64,000 bases of DNA from Hirsutella rhossiliensis (GCF_020360975.1 NW_025408681.1:1302001-1366000), one strand, 5' to 3'; shown: positions 11,112 to 24,399, counted from the stretch's first letter. Program-made: numbers and translations. Notes: a model not told the origin generated them from the sequence alone.

Positions 11112-14100
11112 ATGCAGACCGTCCCCAGTGTAGGTTTCTCTCCCTTGCTCCGATTCGGCCGCCTCCCTTCCTCTCGTGTCACGACAACCACATCGTCCAG
11201 ATGCTTCGACTAAGCTTTGTCCTCGTTCCTCGCCCATTCTTGCTTCGATTGTCTCCTGCTCCTCCACACCTTGGTTTTGGTTTTACCGTGTAGCTTGTGC
11301 TTACTGCCCGCCATCTCTCCACAGCTCGTCGGGACCGGCACTGCTATTGCGGCAGCGGCCAGCGGTCTGGTGTTCGGCCAGCCTCCCCCCACCTCGAACA
11401 CCACCAACGCCACCACCGAAGACAGCCCTGCGAGGACTCTGCGCAGATCGCACCAGCGAACCATATCTGTCGATCGCGCATTCGAGGCGAACCACCGTCC
11501 AACGAGTATCCTTTACTCTCGTCCCCTCACGACGTCCGCGGCGATTGTCGACGAGCACTCGCACCACCGCGCCGTCTCGCATCCGCAAGCAACCTCGAGG
11601 CCGCCCTTGTCCCGCCACCAACGGCCCCAGAGTTCTCAGTTCACGTCGCCGAGGTCCTTTAGCAGGAGGCTGTCTTTTGCAAGGCCGGGCGAGCTTTCGC
11701 CGTCCGCGCCCTCAGTTGGCCCGCGAGATTCCGTCTCGTCCAATGGCTCGTGGATGAGGCGGCTGTCCATCCGACCTCTGTCCCAGAACAACAGTCCCAG
11801 GTCCAGCCTTATCGCTGATTCCACATCGGTCGCCTTCTCGCACAACTCGGCGGCTCCGATACTTTTCCGTCCCAGCCCAGCGGCGCTACCTTTGCCTCCC
11901 AATAAGCTCGTCAAGCGGACCTCGAATACGCAGACCGGCAGCAGCTCGGGCGAAGTCTCTCCGCGCTGGCGACCCAGAGGACATTTTCCGAGCCTCCGTC
12001 GACCAGCCACCAGCCACCAAAGGTCCGCCACTCTTCAGCAGTTCCGTGCCGACATTGATGTGGCAGGCTCGACCGCTCATCCCAAATACTCTTTTGAGCG
12101 GCCAATTGGGCCGGAAGAGCTGCTGGGCGCCTCACCCTTCGACGAGCAGGTCTTTCCAGGGTCTCAATCGGAATCTGGATGGGCATCTTTTTTCCACTCG
12201 AGAACAACACGCATTGCCGCGAGTGCTAGTCTTCAGGGCCGCCTCGGCGATGCGACCCCCCCTCTGCGGGACCTAGCTCTAAAAAGAATCAGCCCTCAAG
12301 GTGGTAATCGGGAGAATAGGGTGCATTTAGTCAAGCCAAGAATGCTTCCCGCACCCTTGGCGTCGATTGGCGTCTCTTTGGCCGCCCCTGCGGAAATCCA
12401 GGAGACGTCCGACCAGTCGTCCAGCCAGGCTTTTGGGGTTTTGACCCTCCCTCCCGAACCCGCCCCGCCCACGCGGACGAGACGGTCGCTGTCCGAAAGC
12501 CTCTCGTCGGCGACTAATTGGGTCTCCAAACGATCAGGCAGCCTCCGTCGGCCAAAGAGGGGACTTGACCCGTCCGACGGCGCCAGTCGGCGCCACGTCT
12601 CGGAACCGACAGAACTCAGCACCTCACACTCACCTGTGGACCAGCAGGAGAAAACATCACCATCCGAGCCATCGACCAAAACCTCGGCCCCTCCAAAGGC
12701 GCTGCAAGAGCCTGTGCTCATCGATTCGGCCATGACAGTTCGTCGCCAGGTTCCCATCCACCACCGAAATCGATCATCTCCACCTCTTGGCCATTCCATC
12801 GTCGTGTATGGCGTTGGTAATTTGCCGCGTCCAGTGGGATTCTCACGCGGCGGGGCCACCACTCGCCATGCTCGGCCTAATCAACCATCGGGAAGCTCGA
12901 CTAGCTCCACCGCCTTGTCGCAATTCGCCAGGGGGTCACACTATGAGAGGTCTTTCGTCATGGAAAGCTCCGACGGTGATGCTCGGGGATTTACGTCTGG
13001 GGATGACGATGACTTCGATTTCAAGAGCGATACAATGTTTGACTCCCTGCGAACGCTATCGTCTTGTCGCGCAAGGGCAGTGGAAACGCCTCTCGAGTCT
13101 GTATACGACGAGTCTCCCCCAAGCACTGCTGGTAACGGCAGAACAAAGCGCTTGTCTGTACAAGAGATGCTGGCAAGGGGCTGGGACGAAGGGAACAAAA
13201 TCATGGAGGAGGACGATGAGAGCACATCAACGCCGGTTCGAGCGGCTCAATACGCCGGGGCCAAGTCGTCCCCAAGCCATCGTGGATTGGTCATCGTCGA
13301 GCCTCATTCTAGCTCCGAGTCACCACATGACGACGTCGCACGCATGACCGAAAACCTGGAGCGCTGTTCTTTGGATGGCTTCGATGACGACGAAGACTGG
13401 ACAAGGGATGATGACAAGCCGTTCAGCAGCCCCCTGTCCCCTCCTTCCCAGGGCAACAGCTCTCTTGGTTCGAAGGGCATGAACCCCAACGTTCGACTTG
13501 CACTGGCCAGCATTGAGGGGGAGACTCTGCCGCGAATGGGTGACCATGACCACCGTATCGAGCGCCCTTTGAGCAACCTATTCGAGTGGAGCGAGACGTC
13601 CATACACGACAAGCACGAGGGCGGCGGGATCTCTATGCGGCCGAGGACAGCCTATGCCATGCCGGAGATGGACTCTAGGGGAGGCCGCTCGGCTATACGC
13701 AGGGGACCAACACCGACACACGTGCGAAGCCAAAGTGTTCCCATCGTCAACGATTCCGTCGCCATTGCAAAACCACCGGGACCAAAATATGGTACCTGGG
13801 GGATGGGCGCCAAGACCGTCTCCGAGGATTGGGATGAGGACTTTGAGTTCGGCGTTGGCGGGGGGGACTGCAACGGCGAAGCTGCTGGCAAGAGTCAGGA
13901 AAAGGCCTTTGCCGTTCCCGAGTCTATCCGTGCAACACAACCCAGTGTTCGCGCGCACTCGGGACAGATCCGGGAATTGTCTCTACTTGTCAACGACCTG
14001 AAACGCCTTTGCCGGCATGGCCGGGAACTGAACATGCTCAATGGCGACCAAACAGGGTTGTGGAGAGAGGCAGAAGGAATCATTGCCCTCGCCTCGCCCG

Positions 14101-14831
14101 ACGAAGACGATGAGAAGGAAGACCACCAATCCTCGGCACCCACTGGCCCCAGCTCTCGCGACGTCAAGGGCCTGCCGCTCGAGGATAGGCATGACGCTGC
14201 GACATCGGACCAGTTCGACGCTGCATTCGACAGCCCAGAGCCGGCCATGCGGAAAACCGCAGTGGTGCGAGAGCGTCAGTCCCCGAGGCGACGGTCCGTG
14301 TTTTCCCCAGAAGACGACATTTTTGGTGGCAATTGGCCACTGGTGGAGCCGAATGGTGCACAGTCGAGCCGCGTGAAGCCGCCCCGGACGCCAGACTATC
14401 AATCAAACCCGCCCAATGACGTGAGCGGAGTGGTGCGATCGGTCATGGAGTCGATGCGCCAACATCACCGCTCTTCCACCGAGCCGCCGCGCGACTCCCG
14501 GCCGCAGGAGGGTAGCAATGGCAGAGTGCAGTTTGACACCAACAGTCTGAAGGCTTTGGTCAAGAGAGCCGGAGAATTGCGCGATGTCCTGTCGGACGCG
14601 ATCCGCAGGGTCGACCAGATAACGCAAAGCCCTGCGACAACACCGCGTCGCGAGCGCCGACTTGAATCCAGCCCCGCGTTTACGCGAGTATTCGATGATC
14701 CAGGCTCGAGTCCTCTGCGACGAGCGACCAAGAGCCGCGGCACCAACTCCATGATGGAGAGCACCCCAACGCCGGAAAAGTCCCCTTCAGCGCCAATGAG
14801 CCCACAGATGCCGCTGATGACGGTCGGCTAG
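11112..14831 (+). CDS. Byr4/Bfa1-like septation (SIN/MEN) regulator
   Basis: The two exons are 11112-11129 (MQTVPS) and 11325-14831. They are joined across a 195-base intron with donor GTAGGT and acceptor ACAG in phase 0, giving 1,174 residues. The protein is Ser/Pro/Arg-rich and mostly disordered. Three conserved-looking patches stand out: an acidic block with DDFDF then MFDSLRTLSS near 565-580, DWDEDFEFG near 840, and near 887-938 a helical stretch with LVNDLKRL and LWREAEGIIALA. The WDxDFEF repeat and this C-terminal segment are what I recall of fungal Byr4 proteins. Byr4 is the scaffold half of the two-part GAP (with Cdc16/Bub2) that restrains the Spg1/Tem1 GTPase at the spindle pole. An alternative start at 11217 gives a hydrophobic N-terminus that is really intron sequence. 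The gene is certain; the family name is moderately sure. Confidence 0.6.
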
Positions 14832-16340
14832 CCATGTCCGGCCAGGGTTTCCGGTTCCCCGTACCTGGCCTTTCTGCAGCACCTCGACGAGCCCTGCCGA
14901 AGTGGGCAGCATGTGGTCTTGTATACAACAACTAATCTCTTGCGAACATTTGCTTTCCTTTTTCTGTTTGCTTTTTCCTTTGCATAGCGACGGTCCCAGG
15001 CCTCGGCTCATCTCGGATGCGTACGGGATACTTACGGGAGAAATTCCCGATTCAGACTTTTGGCTCGGCTGGAAGGTCGGCATTGGGAGAAGGACGACGG
15101 CTTGCGTCCGGGAAACAGTCCTGCACGCCAGATCCTCGCTGTGTCCCATCTGTACCAGATGGACTCGCTCTATTCATCTTTGTCCAGCTGCCGAAGCCAA
15201 GCCGACTGTCACCAACCCCGTTTGACGACACAGGTCTGCCCTTGCACGGCATGACCAGCCTGCCTCGCCTACTTCATGCGGGGAGCCCAGGCGACGTCCA
15301 GCTTTTTGACCACTCGAGGGCCGGCGAATGGACGAGTCACCACGGGGCGACTGCTGATGGCGATGCTTTGGCGGCGATGTGACGAGCCGTGATAATAATT
15401 GCGATTTCCTTATTTTACTTGCGGTTCCCTTTGTGCGGGGCATTCTCTACAGAAGCACCCTTCGACACGTCCATGGAGGGGAATGACGGGTTCGGAACTA
15501 AAGACCGGGCGGTGATTGACTTTTAATGCACCTTGGCAATGCTCGTCCCGGACGAGGCATGACAAAAGGCACGAGAATGAGCGGCACGTTCAACGACTCC
15601 ATTCAAAATTCACCCGAGTGACGGGAAGACGCAAAGAGAGCATACGAAGGCCAACCACGAAATCCTGCAAAGGGTCAGGACAGGGAGCGGTTGATGGGGG
15701 GAGGCGGGATAGAATGCGTGGGATACAGGGCACACGGGTGTGGTGGAGGAGGAAGACGAAGAAAGGGAGGGAAAAGGGGGCATTCGATGTCTGTTCTCAT
15801 GGACGCATCGTGGCGTTCTGGTTCCCTTTTTTTCTCTCGTCGAGTATGTGTGCTCCTTATCCGTTGTTGTCGAGTATTTGATGATTGCATGGATAGAGCC
15901 CAAGGGGCCATGATCACCTATTACTTACACACATGGACTTACTCGCAACGCTCTCTCAGTGACATTCTCAACAACATACAGTCGCACAAACCAGGCGAGC
16001 GTGGCTACTGAACCAGCTGTCGTAAATTGTTCCGCGACTCAATATCCCACAGCCCCATGGGCGGCACGTAAATCAGTCGCACAAGAAGAAACCCGGCCAG
16101 CTACTTCTCTCTTCCAATTTGCATACAGCTAAAAAGGGTATCTCCAAGCCAACCCATAACGCCAAGCGTCCCATCCTCGCCCTCGACATTAGCCCCATTT
16201 ATACCCTCACTCGCCACCTCTTCCTGCGCCCAAACTACAAAGCGGAGCAACGCAATGCAAAAACGATAACATGAAATGATCAGCCAAGGCATCTCTTCAA
16301 GATGTCACGATCGGTCGAGTCTACTTCGCCGGGCGCTGTT
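14832..16340. other. Convergent intergenic region
   Basis: Both flanking genes end here. It should hold two 3' untranslated regions and terminators. No gene, repeat or clear poly(A) signal could be supported. Confidence 0.5.
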
Positions 16341-19300
16341 TTAATAGCCCAGGGCAGCGGGGTGGATATCGCCCACGCTGGTGTCGAAATCAGACGTCAG
16401 GAAGACGGGATGCATCGTCGAAGTGTCAAAGCCCCCGCCGGGCGACACAGATTCGCTCGCCGCAGCAACCTCTTCCGACGGAGCAGATACAGACACCACA
16501 GAGCCGGAGCTGCTGGCCGCGAGAGCCTCCGCGAGAGCTGCTGCCCACTCAGCCTGCGAGGCCGGCTGGGCAGGTCGAGTCGGCCACACCTGCTCTTGCA
16601 TATCCGCCTCATCACCATGCACGCTCTGGCTCGAAGAGCACGAAGCCGTTTCCTCGAGATAGCCTGTAAAAAGGCTCCCACTGGCCGTAGACAGCCTGGT
16701 GATGCTCGAGTGGGTAGACGAGGCGTCGGTGAAGGGCGACCGGCTGCTCCAGGCCGAGGACATGGCCTCCGGGGTTCTCGGTCTCATGGACGACAGCGAA
16801 ATCCAATCGTGGGCGAAAGAGTGTTTCGGTGGAAGGGACCAGAGGCCTGTCGACTCCAGTTTTTCCAAAGTCTGAGGCCTCGTCCTTGGATTGGGTCGCA
16901 TTTCCAAAGCAGCGGGCTCCGTCGACATCTCCCCCTTCTTGTCGCAGACATGACGCATCTGGAACAACCCCCTTGACTCCTCAGCCTTGGCGGCCACAGG
17001 AGGCACCCACAGTGCAACAGTTTCACCGCTACCCGTCTCCGTCACTGCACCTCCACCTGCGCCGACTGCATATGATGGACCTGGTGCTTGAAGCAGTTCG
17101 CTTTCAACCAGGGCTTGGCTGGCTTCTTGAGGCGTAACATGGACAGGTGCGTTTTCGGGGGCGTGATGCAACTCTCCCATAGCCTGGTCTGGTTGAGCCA
17201 AGTCATCACTGGCGGGCTCGGGGAACTTCGGCTGCGACCAGCGTAGAGTGGCGTCAAGAAAGAACGGAAGAATTTCGGTAACAGTCTCTTGTTGTTTCAG
17301 GTCGACTGCATCGACAGGTCCGGCAACTCTTGAGCTCGACATTATTACGGTTGACTGCCACAAGCCCATAGCAGGCTGAGTAGGCGTCGACATGGGCTCG
17401 CCCGAATCTGCCGGCCAGAGTGTGTTGCTAGTGAGAGTGGCCGGTCGTAATACCCGGATAGGAGCACGAACAGTTCCAGCAGGACAAGTCAGATACGTCT
17501 CCCAGGTCTTGTCGGGTTGAGGCAACCCTATTGAACGCATCGTCGAGGCGTGGCTGGACTTGCCGCCCCACAAGTGGGTTTGCATGGACTGGTTTCGCGA
17601 GGACGACCTTCCATTGGAAGGGACGCGGGATGACCCAACTGGCGGCTCGCTGTCCCGAGACTCGATTGCTGAAACGCTGGCGTGGTGTCGACTAGGGCCC
17701 GATGAGGGCTCTTGTCGGCCCCCCCTTTCCTGTTCGGGGAAGAGGCTACCCCGGGACGGGACCTTGTCGGATTTGAGGAGATTCGCGATTTCCCAGAGCG
17801 TCGCTTCGTCGAAAGAATCGTCGTCGTCGTCTTCATCTTCATCGTCGTCTTCGCCATATTCATCATCCTCGCTGCTGACGCCATATTCATCGCCTGCGGC
17901 CTCGTCGTCGTCGTAGTCGTCAAAGAACGATGAGGGGTAGTCTTGCGAGTCCAACGTGCGAACCTGTGCGTCCATAGTTGGAAAAACCGGCATACCGGGT
18001 GCCATATTGACAGGCATACCCATGCCCATACTCATGTTCATGGCAGCTTGCATCTGGCTCGAGAGAGGAACGGAAGCAGAGTCTGACTTCTCGCCCCAGG
18101 GGAATTGGAAGAGTCCAAGGGTGCCTCGTTTGCCTACCATGGGCACTGGGTCCTCCAAGATGTCGGGCAACGACGACATCCGCTTGCTCCGTCGCGGGGG
18201 TCTCATTGTGCGCGGTCGTTCAGCCGGATGAGTTTCTTTCGGGGTCGAGGAAGTGCTGTGGAGCATTGGGCTTTCGATTCCAAGCAGTTCCGATGCCTTT
18301 CTCGTCACCGGCCTTTGCAGATCCCCTCGAGACGGAGATGGGGTCAGCTCCAATGACTGGATCGCGGCATCGGTACTGCGCTCGCTGAAGTCGGAGCTGG
18401 TGACGTGACGAATTCCTGGTGACGAGGTGAGCGATGTCGATACTGGCGGCCTCGCCGAGTCAATTTGGGGAGCTTGAATAGAGCCCAAGTTCTTATCGCC
18501 ACCGAGTGCCCATTTCTCGAGGTCGGAGGGCGAGGAGAAAGGTTTGCTCAAGTTACCAAGATTCAGGGTCGATACATCCAGGCCAATCGGTGCTTCGAGG
18601 CCTGCAGAGTCGGCGCCAGCAGCTGCCGAGAGCATGCGCTCCAATTTTGCAGATGGAGGTTCCGTGTTAGGGGAAGATGCTAGGGTCGACATGGAAACTC
18701 GAGAATAGTCGCGACGCATCTCCTGCCAGTGATCCTCCTGCATGCCCATCTCCATCTCGAGGTCGGCCAGGAGACTCGTTCCTCGTCGGAGATTTTCTTG
18801 AGGCTGCTCCGGCTCCGGCTGCTGCTGACCCTCCTCGGTTGCCGGGGGCTCGACAAGTTCGCCGAGCCTATTAAGCTGCTCCTGAATCTTCTCCAGAGCC
18901 TGTTTGGGTGTCTCCAAGGGAGGAAGCTCAGCTGTGGCGGCTTTCCTCGTCTTTGTAGGCTTGTCAAGGGGCAGCGGCGGTGGCCGAGGTACAAGTCGCG
19001 TCCTTGTCATCCTCTTCCTGTCCGAGAATGTCGGGCATTTATCGCCCACTCGGCGATGCCAAGAGCCGCGATCCGGCACGCTGCCAGCCAGATCCTGCTT
19101 GTGAGGTTTAGCTTGCTCAACTGGCACGTCGAGCATCACGGTCATGGTCTCTTTGCCTTCGTCGTCGTCATCTGTCAACAAGGCGCTCTCTACCATATGG
19201 CGCCTATCATTGGGCTCCAGCCACATTCGCGATTCAGGCGTTGCGGTGGATGATGCGACTTGAACAGCCTGAGGTTTCGTCACAGGTTCTGGAAAGTGAA

Positions 19301-22249
19301 CGCGCCTTGAGCCCTCGTTGGCATCCCAGTTTTGCGAGGCCAAAGAGCCTTGCCGATCGTCGGCTGGAATCACGGGTGAAGACAGTCTTTTCTTGTTTCT
19401 CTCGCCTCCTTGAGGTGATCGGTGCGATTGAGAGGCGGCTTGCGACGGTTCAAAAACCCCGTTCTGCTGCTCATCAAAGGCGCTGAATGTCGTATCCAGG
19501 CTGAACTTTGACAAGAACTTGCCTGTTGAGTGGTGTGGACGAGGGTCGCGCGCGGGAGCCTCTGGAGTGTGGGTGGTGGCAGAAGCCTCCTTTGGACGAG
19601 ATGGCTTGGTGAGATCGGCTCCCTGTGCAGGCAAAGGCGGCAGCGCCGCAGCGGACATGTCAGAAACAGACGGCGATATCTGCTTCAGGCCGCGCTCATC
19701 TTTGGGTGCAGCTGGAGAAGAATCTTGCACCCCTGCGCCAAAAGTGGCGTTTCCAGGATTCTTGGAAGGGAGCAACGCCACTGTACTTTCTGATGCAGTA
19801 GACGCCTCGGCTTCGATGGATTCGGATATTCGGTTGCTGATGTTTGGAAGGGGCCTGGAGACCCCCCTGGACGGAGACGTGTGTCCAACGGCAGGCTTTC
19901 GGGGAACCGGCCTCGGCCGATTGACGACAGATTCCCTATCCTGTGCCCGGACTCGAGGAGGTTCCTCTGCAATACTTTTCAGGGCTTGATCCATGATACC
20001 CCGCATGGCACTGGAATCTTCCTTCTTAGGGCCTTTGCTGAGCTCGACTGTTTCCTGCGGGGCGACCTGGTCTTTAGGCGCAGGTTTTTGGATTCGTGCC
20101 CTGGGGTTATTTGGTATTCCGTTCATTTGTCGCAGCTGTACGGGCGTCTTGGCGATCTCGGGCTGTTCCTCCCTCGGAGGAGACGCTGGCCTCTGCCGGG
20201 ATGGGCGAATATCAGCTCTGACAGAACCGTTGCGCGGGAGATTCGCCAATGTTCCTCGTGAATTATCAAGAACAGCAGAGTTCTTGTTTGACGGCTCGGG
20301 GCTTTCTCTTGGTCCTAGAGGGGGGACTGGAAGAACCAAGACTTCCATCGATTCTGTCGGGGTAGGGAATTTTCCTGGTATCTCAGGAGGCGGGGTCGGG
20401 TCAGTGAATGTCGGAGCCCCCGATCGAGACCGCCGGAGTGAAGCCGTGGTAGACAGTGTTCGCCCCCTGGGTTCATCCCCAGCCATTTGTGGCCGTGGGC
20501 CAAGCTTCTGAGGTGATTCAGGCTCCGCTGGGGCAGTCAACGTAGTTGAGGTACCGACGTCGGGAGCCGCATCACTCTTCTGCGTTGGAACTGACGGAAA
20601 GCTCGGAACAGGGACCTGAGGTGCTTGCCTGATGGGTGATCGTCGCCGCACGTTGTCTGCTGCGGGGGATATCTGAGCAGAAGATGTTTCTGCCTTTGCC
20701 AGGGGCTCCTCGGTCTGCTGTGGCGACTGCCTGGCATCGTCGACCATGGAATCAATGGACATCCCAACCTCCTTGCGCTTGAGGTTTTGGGGCTGATTTC
20801 GTATTTCCCTTGGTGACAAGGCCTTAGGCGAACCAACCAAGTCCGATGACGAAGGCTGAGGAAAAGTGTTATCCCTCCGTTCCTTCTGATCCTTGGCTGC
20901 GGTGGCTAAGTCAACGGTGGGGACTCTTCCCAGGGGCTCTGGTTCGTCGTCATTAGGCACGGGGTAAGAAATCGTGACTTTGCCTCCTTTCAGGACGGCC
21001 TTCTTGGTCGGTCGCTCGTTGAAGCTCTTGGCCGCCGCCGGTGCTGCCTGGGCCTTGATGGGGGGAAACAGCTGGCCAGTCACCGGCACGCCCCCGACCC
21101 CTGCATCTGCTTGTCCGGGGCTCGGTCGGCTGATGATGGGTAAGCCAGTTGTCCCGTCTCGAGAGGCGAACGGACGCTCCGAGTCGCTCGACGACGGTGC
21201 ATCCCGAGGGGGGGCTGTGAATGGGTTCGAAGTATAAGAAGGAGAGGCATCTCGGTTGGGTAGGTTGCGAGTTACTGAGCCTCCATTGGCGGGAGGCAAG
21301 TCACTGGCGGGGCCTTCGGTCATCTGAGGCCTCTGCGATGTGTTTATAAGTGAGCTTTTTAGGGTGTTCCTGAAGACTGCGACAAGAACTAGGAGATTCC
21401 GTAAGTAAAAGGAACCCGCAATGCGGCGTCAAGGACAACACATACCGATCGCTACGAGTGAGCCAATGGCGGGAAGCACAGTCCGGACGACCAGGTCGAA
21501 GGACTCCATGCCCAAGATCATGGGGATGCTCAGCTGAAGCGTCATGTCAGAAGGAGCTCTGCATGAAGGACGGATCTTGGTTCTACTCACGGCAATCCAC
21601 AAACCCAGCGCCAGCGTGATGAACAGCAGTGATCTGCTCCGAGGCCATGCCGGGGTCTTCTCCTGCATGTCTCTGAAGATTCCAACCGAAGAGGCGCGTA
21701 TCAAGAGCATCACGACGATTGCAGCCTCAGTGACGAGAAGCACGACTGCGATTGGCGTGACAATGGTTGTGCCGACACAGACAGGTTTGTACTGTGGTCT
21801 CTGAAAGCCAACGAATATCCCGCCCAGAATGAATCGCAGGAGGAAGATTCCTTGAGGCAGCAGTACTCTGACAGAGGCCTGAATCTCGCACTTCATGGCC
21901 CAGAAGAGGAATTCCTCCAATAGAATGCGCGCGAGCTGATCGAAGATGGCGGCAAAGGCGACGGCGGCTTGGCATCCCGGAACAGCCGACATTTGGACAA
22001 AGGTAGCGATGAAGCCTATCAGTGCCCAGAGAAAAGAAGTCGTAAGGTAACCAACGAGGACCAGCCTCAGCGCGTCTCGAAAGAGCGACGAGGCGCCGCC
22101 TCTCAGGTGCAACGAGGCCGCCGCGACCGCTGCAATGGCAACGGTGCCACTAAATTCAACACGTTAGCATCCTCGCCCGCCGAATAGCTTCACATTACTT
22201 ACAAGGCAAAGGTCGTGGCCAGGGCCTGGTCGTTGCCCGCTTCCGCCAT
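16341..22249 (-). CDS. Large membrane protein: about seven spans plus a ~1,650-residue disordered tail
   Basis: The four exons are 22203-22249, 21591-22149, 21446-21533 and 16341-21388. Introns are 53, 57 and 57 bases, and all phases agree, giving 1,913 residues. Residues 1-250 contain about seven hydrophobic segments. They begin at ATTFAFGTVAIAAV, include LLPQGIFLLRFILGGIFVGF and VTPIAVVLLVTEAAIVVMLL, and end with LPAIGSLVAIVLVAVF. The rest is Pro/Ser/Glu-rich and low in hydrophobics. It has an acidic run of Asp/Glu near residue 1405-1425, just before FDEATLWEIANLL. Six Leu-Trp motifs are spaced between about 1430 and 1746. I do not recognise the family. A receptor or scaffold at the plasma membrane is a guess from topology. 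The second intron (21534-21590) is 57 bases without an in-frame stop, so retention would insert 19 residues between spans 6 and 7. Confidence 0.85.
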
Positions 22250-23740
22250 GGTGATGTATGCCGGACGGCGGACGACGACAAGAGGCTGCTGCCCCGGGGA
22301 GAAGAGAAAGAAGCCCAATCAATGGGCCAGTTAGGAATGAGGTATAAGACGGGATGAAAGGCAAAGAAGGGCGTCAGCAAGCAAACGTGCCATGATGACG
22401 GGGTCCGTCAAGACGCCATGAGGCTTGATGAGTGCTGCCCTGCAACAGCGATTCGGCGTGGATTGGGAAAAGAAGAAGGTTGGGCGGGTGGCGTTGGGGG
22501 AGTGCGAGAAGGCGTATGTGGATAGCCAGCCAGCCTCCCACCCAGTTGGGGCTGGAAAGCAGGACCTGGAGCGTTTTGCGACGGGCAATGGCGATCAAGG
22601 CCCAGGAATCGGACAGATTTCCCCTTTGTCTGTCAAGAGGGATCCATTTGGCTGCGTCCGACTGACAAAGAGGCCGAGGGAGAAGCGGGCCTCAAACAGC
22701 AGGCCGTCCGAGCTGTCATCGCGGTCCCAGCGCAGCCAGTGGCATGATTGGGCAGTCTGCGGCACGGGTGTCTCGCATGAAACCTCGAGCGTAGGGACAA
22801 ACGGCCACCCGAACCTGTGACGGCTGTTAGCCTAGCCCGGAGACGATGTTGGTGGGTAGGGGGTGTGGACCCCGTTTTTGTCCTCGCTATAGCGTTGAGA
22901 GTCGCTCAAAGACTCGGGCAACGGCAGCGAAGCCATGTGCGTGGGCGAGTTGTGAGTCCGGTTCTCCCTCTGTCAAAGAGATGCAAGGACTAATGTCACC
23001 ACCCGTACTGCGTCTGCGACGGGAGAAGGCCCGGTCAAGACGACAACCAACGACGACTCGAAACGCCAGGATGAGGCCGAGTCAGGAACACAGCGCCGCT
23101 GGAGCCCGTGTCGCTCCGGGAAGTTTGCATGCTGAAGCAGGGGCCTGCCGGCACGTGGGCGTTTTAGAGTCGGAAGAGAGTTTTCCAAATAGTTGGGCTG
23201 GCTTGCCATCCGTGCGTGCGCTCGATCGCCCGGCCGTCGTCGCAGATGCCTTGTGAGGCGGCTGCCTAGGAGGGCCATGGCATGACTAATCGAGAAAAGC
23301 CCCTACCCTAGACTCGCGGATAACCTCCACTGTTTTGCCGGCCATTCTCGGAAAGCCAAGGGACACACGCCCGGCCCACCGACACAACGAGTCTCCTCTG
23401 CTCGGCATATAGATACCTTTTATAACCGTGACTTATCCAAGACTCTTTGTTTGTGCTGTCATCGAAATATCTGTCATCCTCCGAACAAACGTGCCCGTGC
23501 GCCACTAGAATGTCGATCTTCCACACCTTAAACCCCCTAGGGTTGTAAGTCGTAACAAAGCCGACTTCGCTCAGGAATCACAGCAGGTGTCACAAAGGAC
23601 AAGTATTAATGTGAGGCAAGCCAAAGGAGACAAACTGGCCCACCAATCCCTCATGTTCATCGAGTGGTACAGCAAGCCCCCATTGCCTCACGAATCCAAG
23701 ACTCCAAGACGCCATCGCCAATCCTCACAGGCAGACGAGA
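22250..23740. other. Divergent intergenic region
   Basis: This lies upstream of the seven-span protein gene (leftward) and of the broken PNPOx-like gene (rightward). I see no gene, tRNA or repeat in these 1.5 kb. Confidence 0.5.
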
Positions 23741-24399
23741 ATGGGTCGATACGAGCTCGAGCATCCCAAGGACACGGTTAATCTCAAGCGTCACGGCGAA
23801 CGAGGTCCGCTCCCTCAATTCTCATCCTCGCCCACTACCACCAACCGTCGACTGAGTCGCTGACCATCCCGTCCAGGCATATACGCGCTCGAAAATATTC
23901 ACAGCCTCGTCAACACCTCTTAGATCCTTCATGTCTTCTTCGACAACCACCCCCGGCTCCCCCTTCCCCGTCATCCTGCCCATGATCAACCACATGGACT
24001 CCTTCGACCGCCCCAGCGCCCCCCTCGGCGGCCCGCTGGACTTCTACCTTCACGGCTGCGTCTCAGCCCGCATGTTCAACGCCTCCCGCTTTGCCGGCAT
24101 GCCCGTCTGTGTTGCCGCCTCACACGTCGACGGCCTGGTCCTCGCCTGTCGCCCTTCAACTACAGCTACAGCTGCAACTACCGTTCGGCCGTGCTCTTCG
24201 GCCACGCGTCCTGGTGGAGTCGGAAGAGGAGAGGCTCTACGCCATGGAGCTCGTCATGAATAGCGTCGTGCCGGGCCGCTGGCGCAACACCAGCCAGCCG
24301 CCGACGAGAGCCGATCCCGAGCCCTCACAACAGGGTCGAGCTTCCTCAGTATGCCTCGGCGTTCTGCGACGGCTTTGCCAAGGACAACAGAGAGAATAG
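23741..24399 (+). pseudogene. Broken PNPOx-like / NimA-type flavin-binding protein
   Basis: Pieces in different frames add up to a pyridoxamine 5'-phosphate oxidase-like split-barrel protein (FMN-binding family, including NimA). An apparent first exon starts MGRYELEHP at 23741. It is followed by an intron-like gap 23805-23876 with an atypical donor GTCCGC but CTGAC and CAG signals. The reading continues IYALENIHSLVNTS, stop TAG at 23921-23923, then ILHV. The next piece is one frame over: PFPVILPMINHM to FYLHGCVSARMF and HVDGLVLACR. Then comes PFNYSYSCNYRSAVLFG after a one-base loss near 24152, and VESEEERLYAMELVMNSVVPGRW after another near 24214. One nonsense codon and at least three frame changes make a full product impossible. 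The order and spacing still follow the family. The last 30 or so residues have decayed beyond recognition, so the right border is approximate. Confidence 0.85.

Noticed and set aside
11217..11324. Hydrophobic N-terminus of the Byr4-like protein starting at 11217
   Set aside because: It reads like a signal peptide but is best explained as the end of a 195-base intron; the splice from MQTVPS keeps phase and a good acceptor.
24091..24399. Stand-alone 102-codon open frame containing VESEEERLYAMELV
   Set aside because: The first half is a frame shadow; the second half is the out-of-frame end of the broken PNPOx-like gene.
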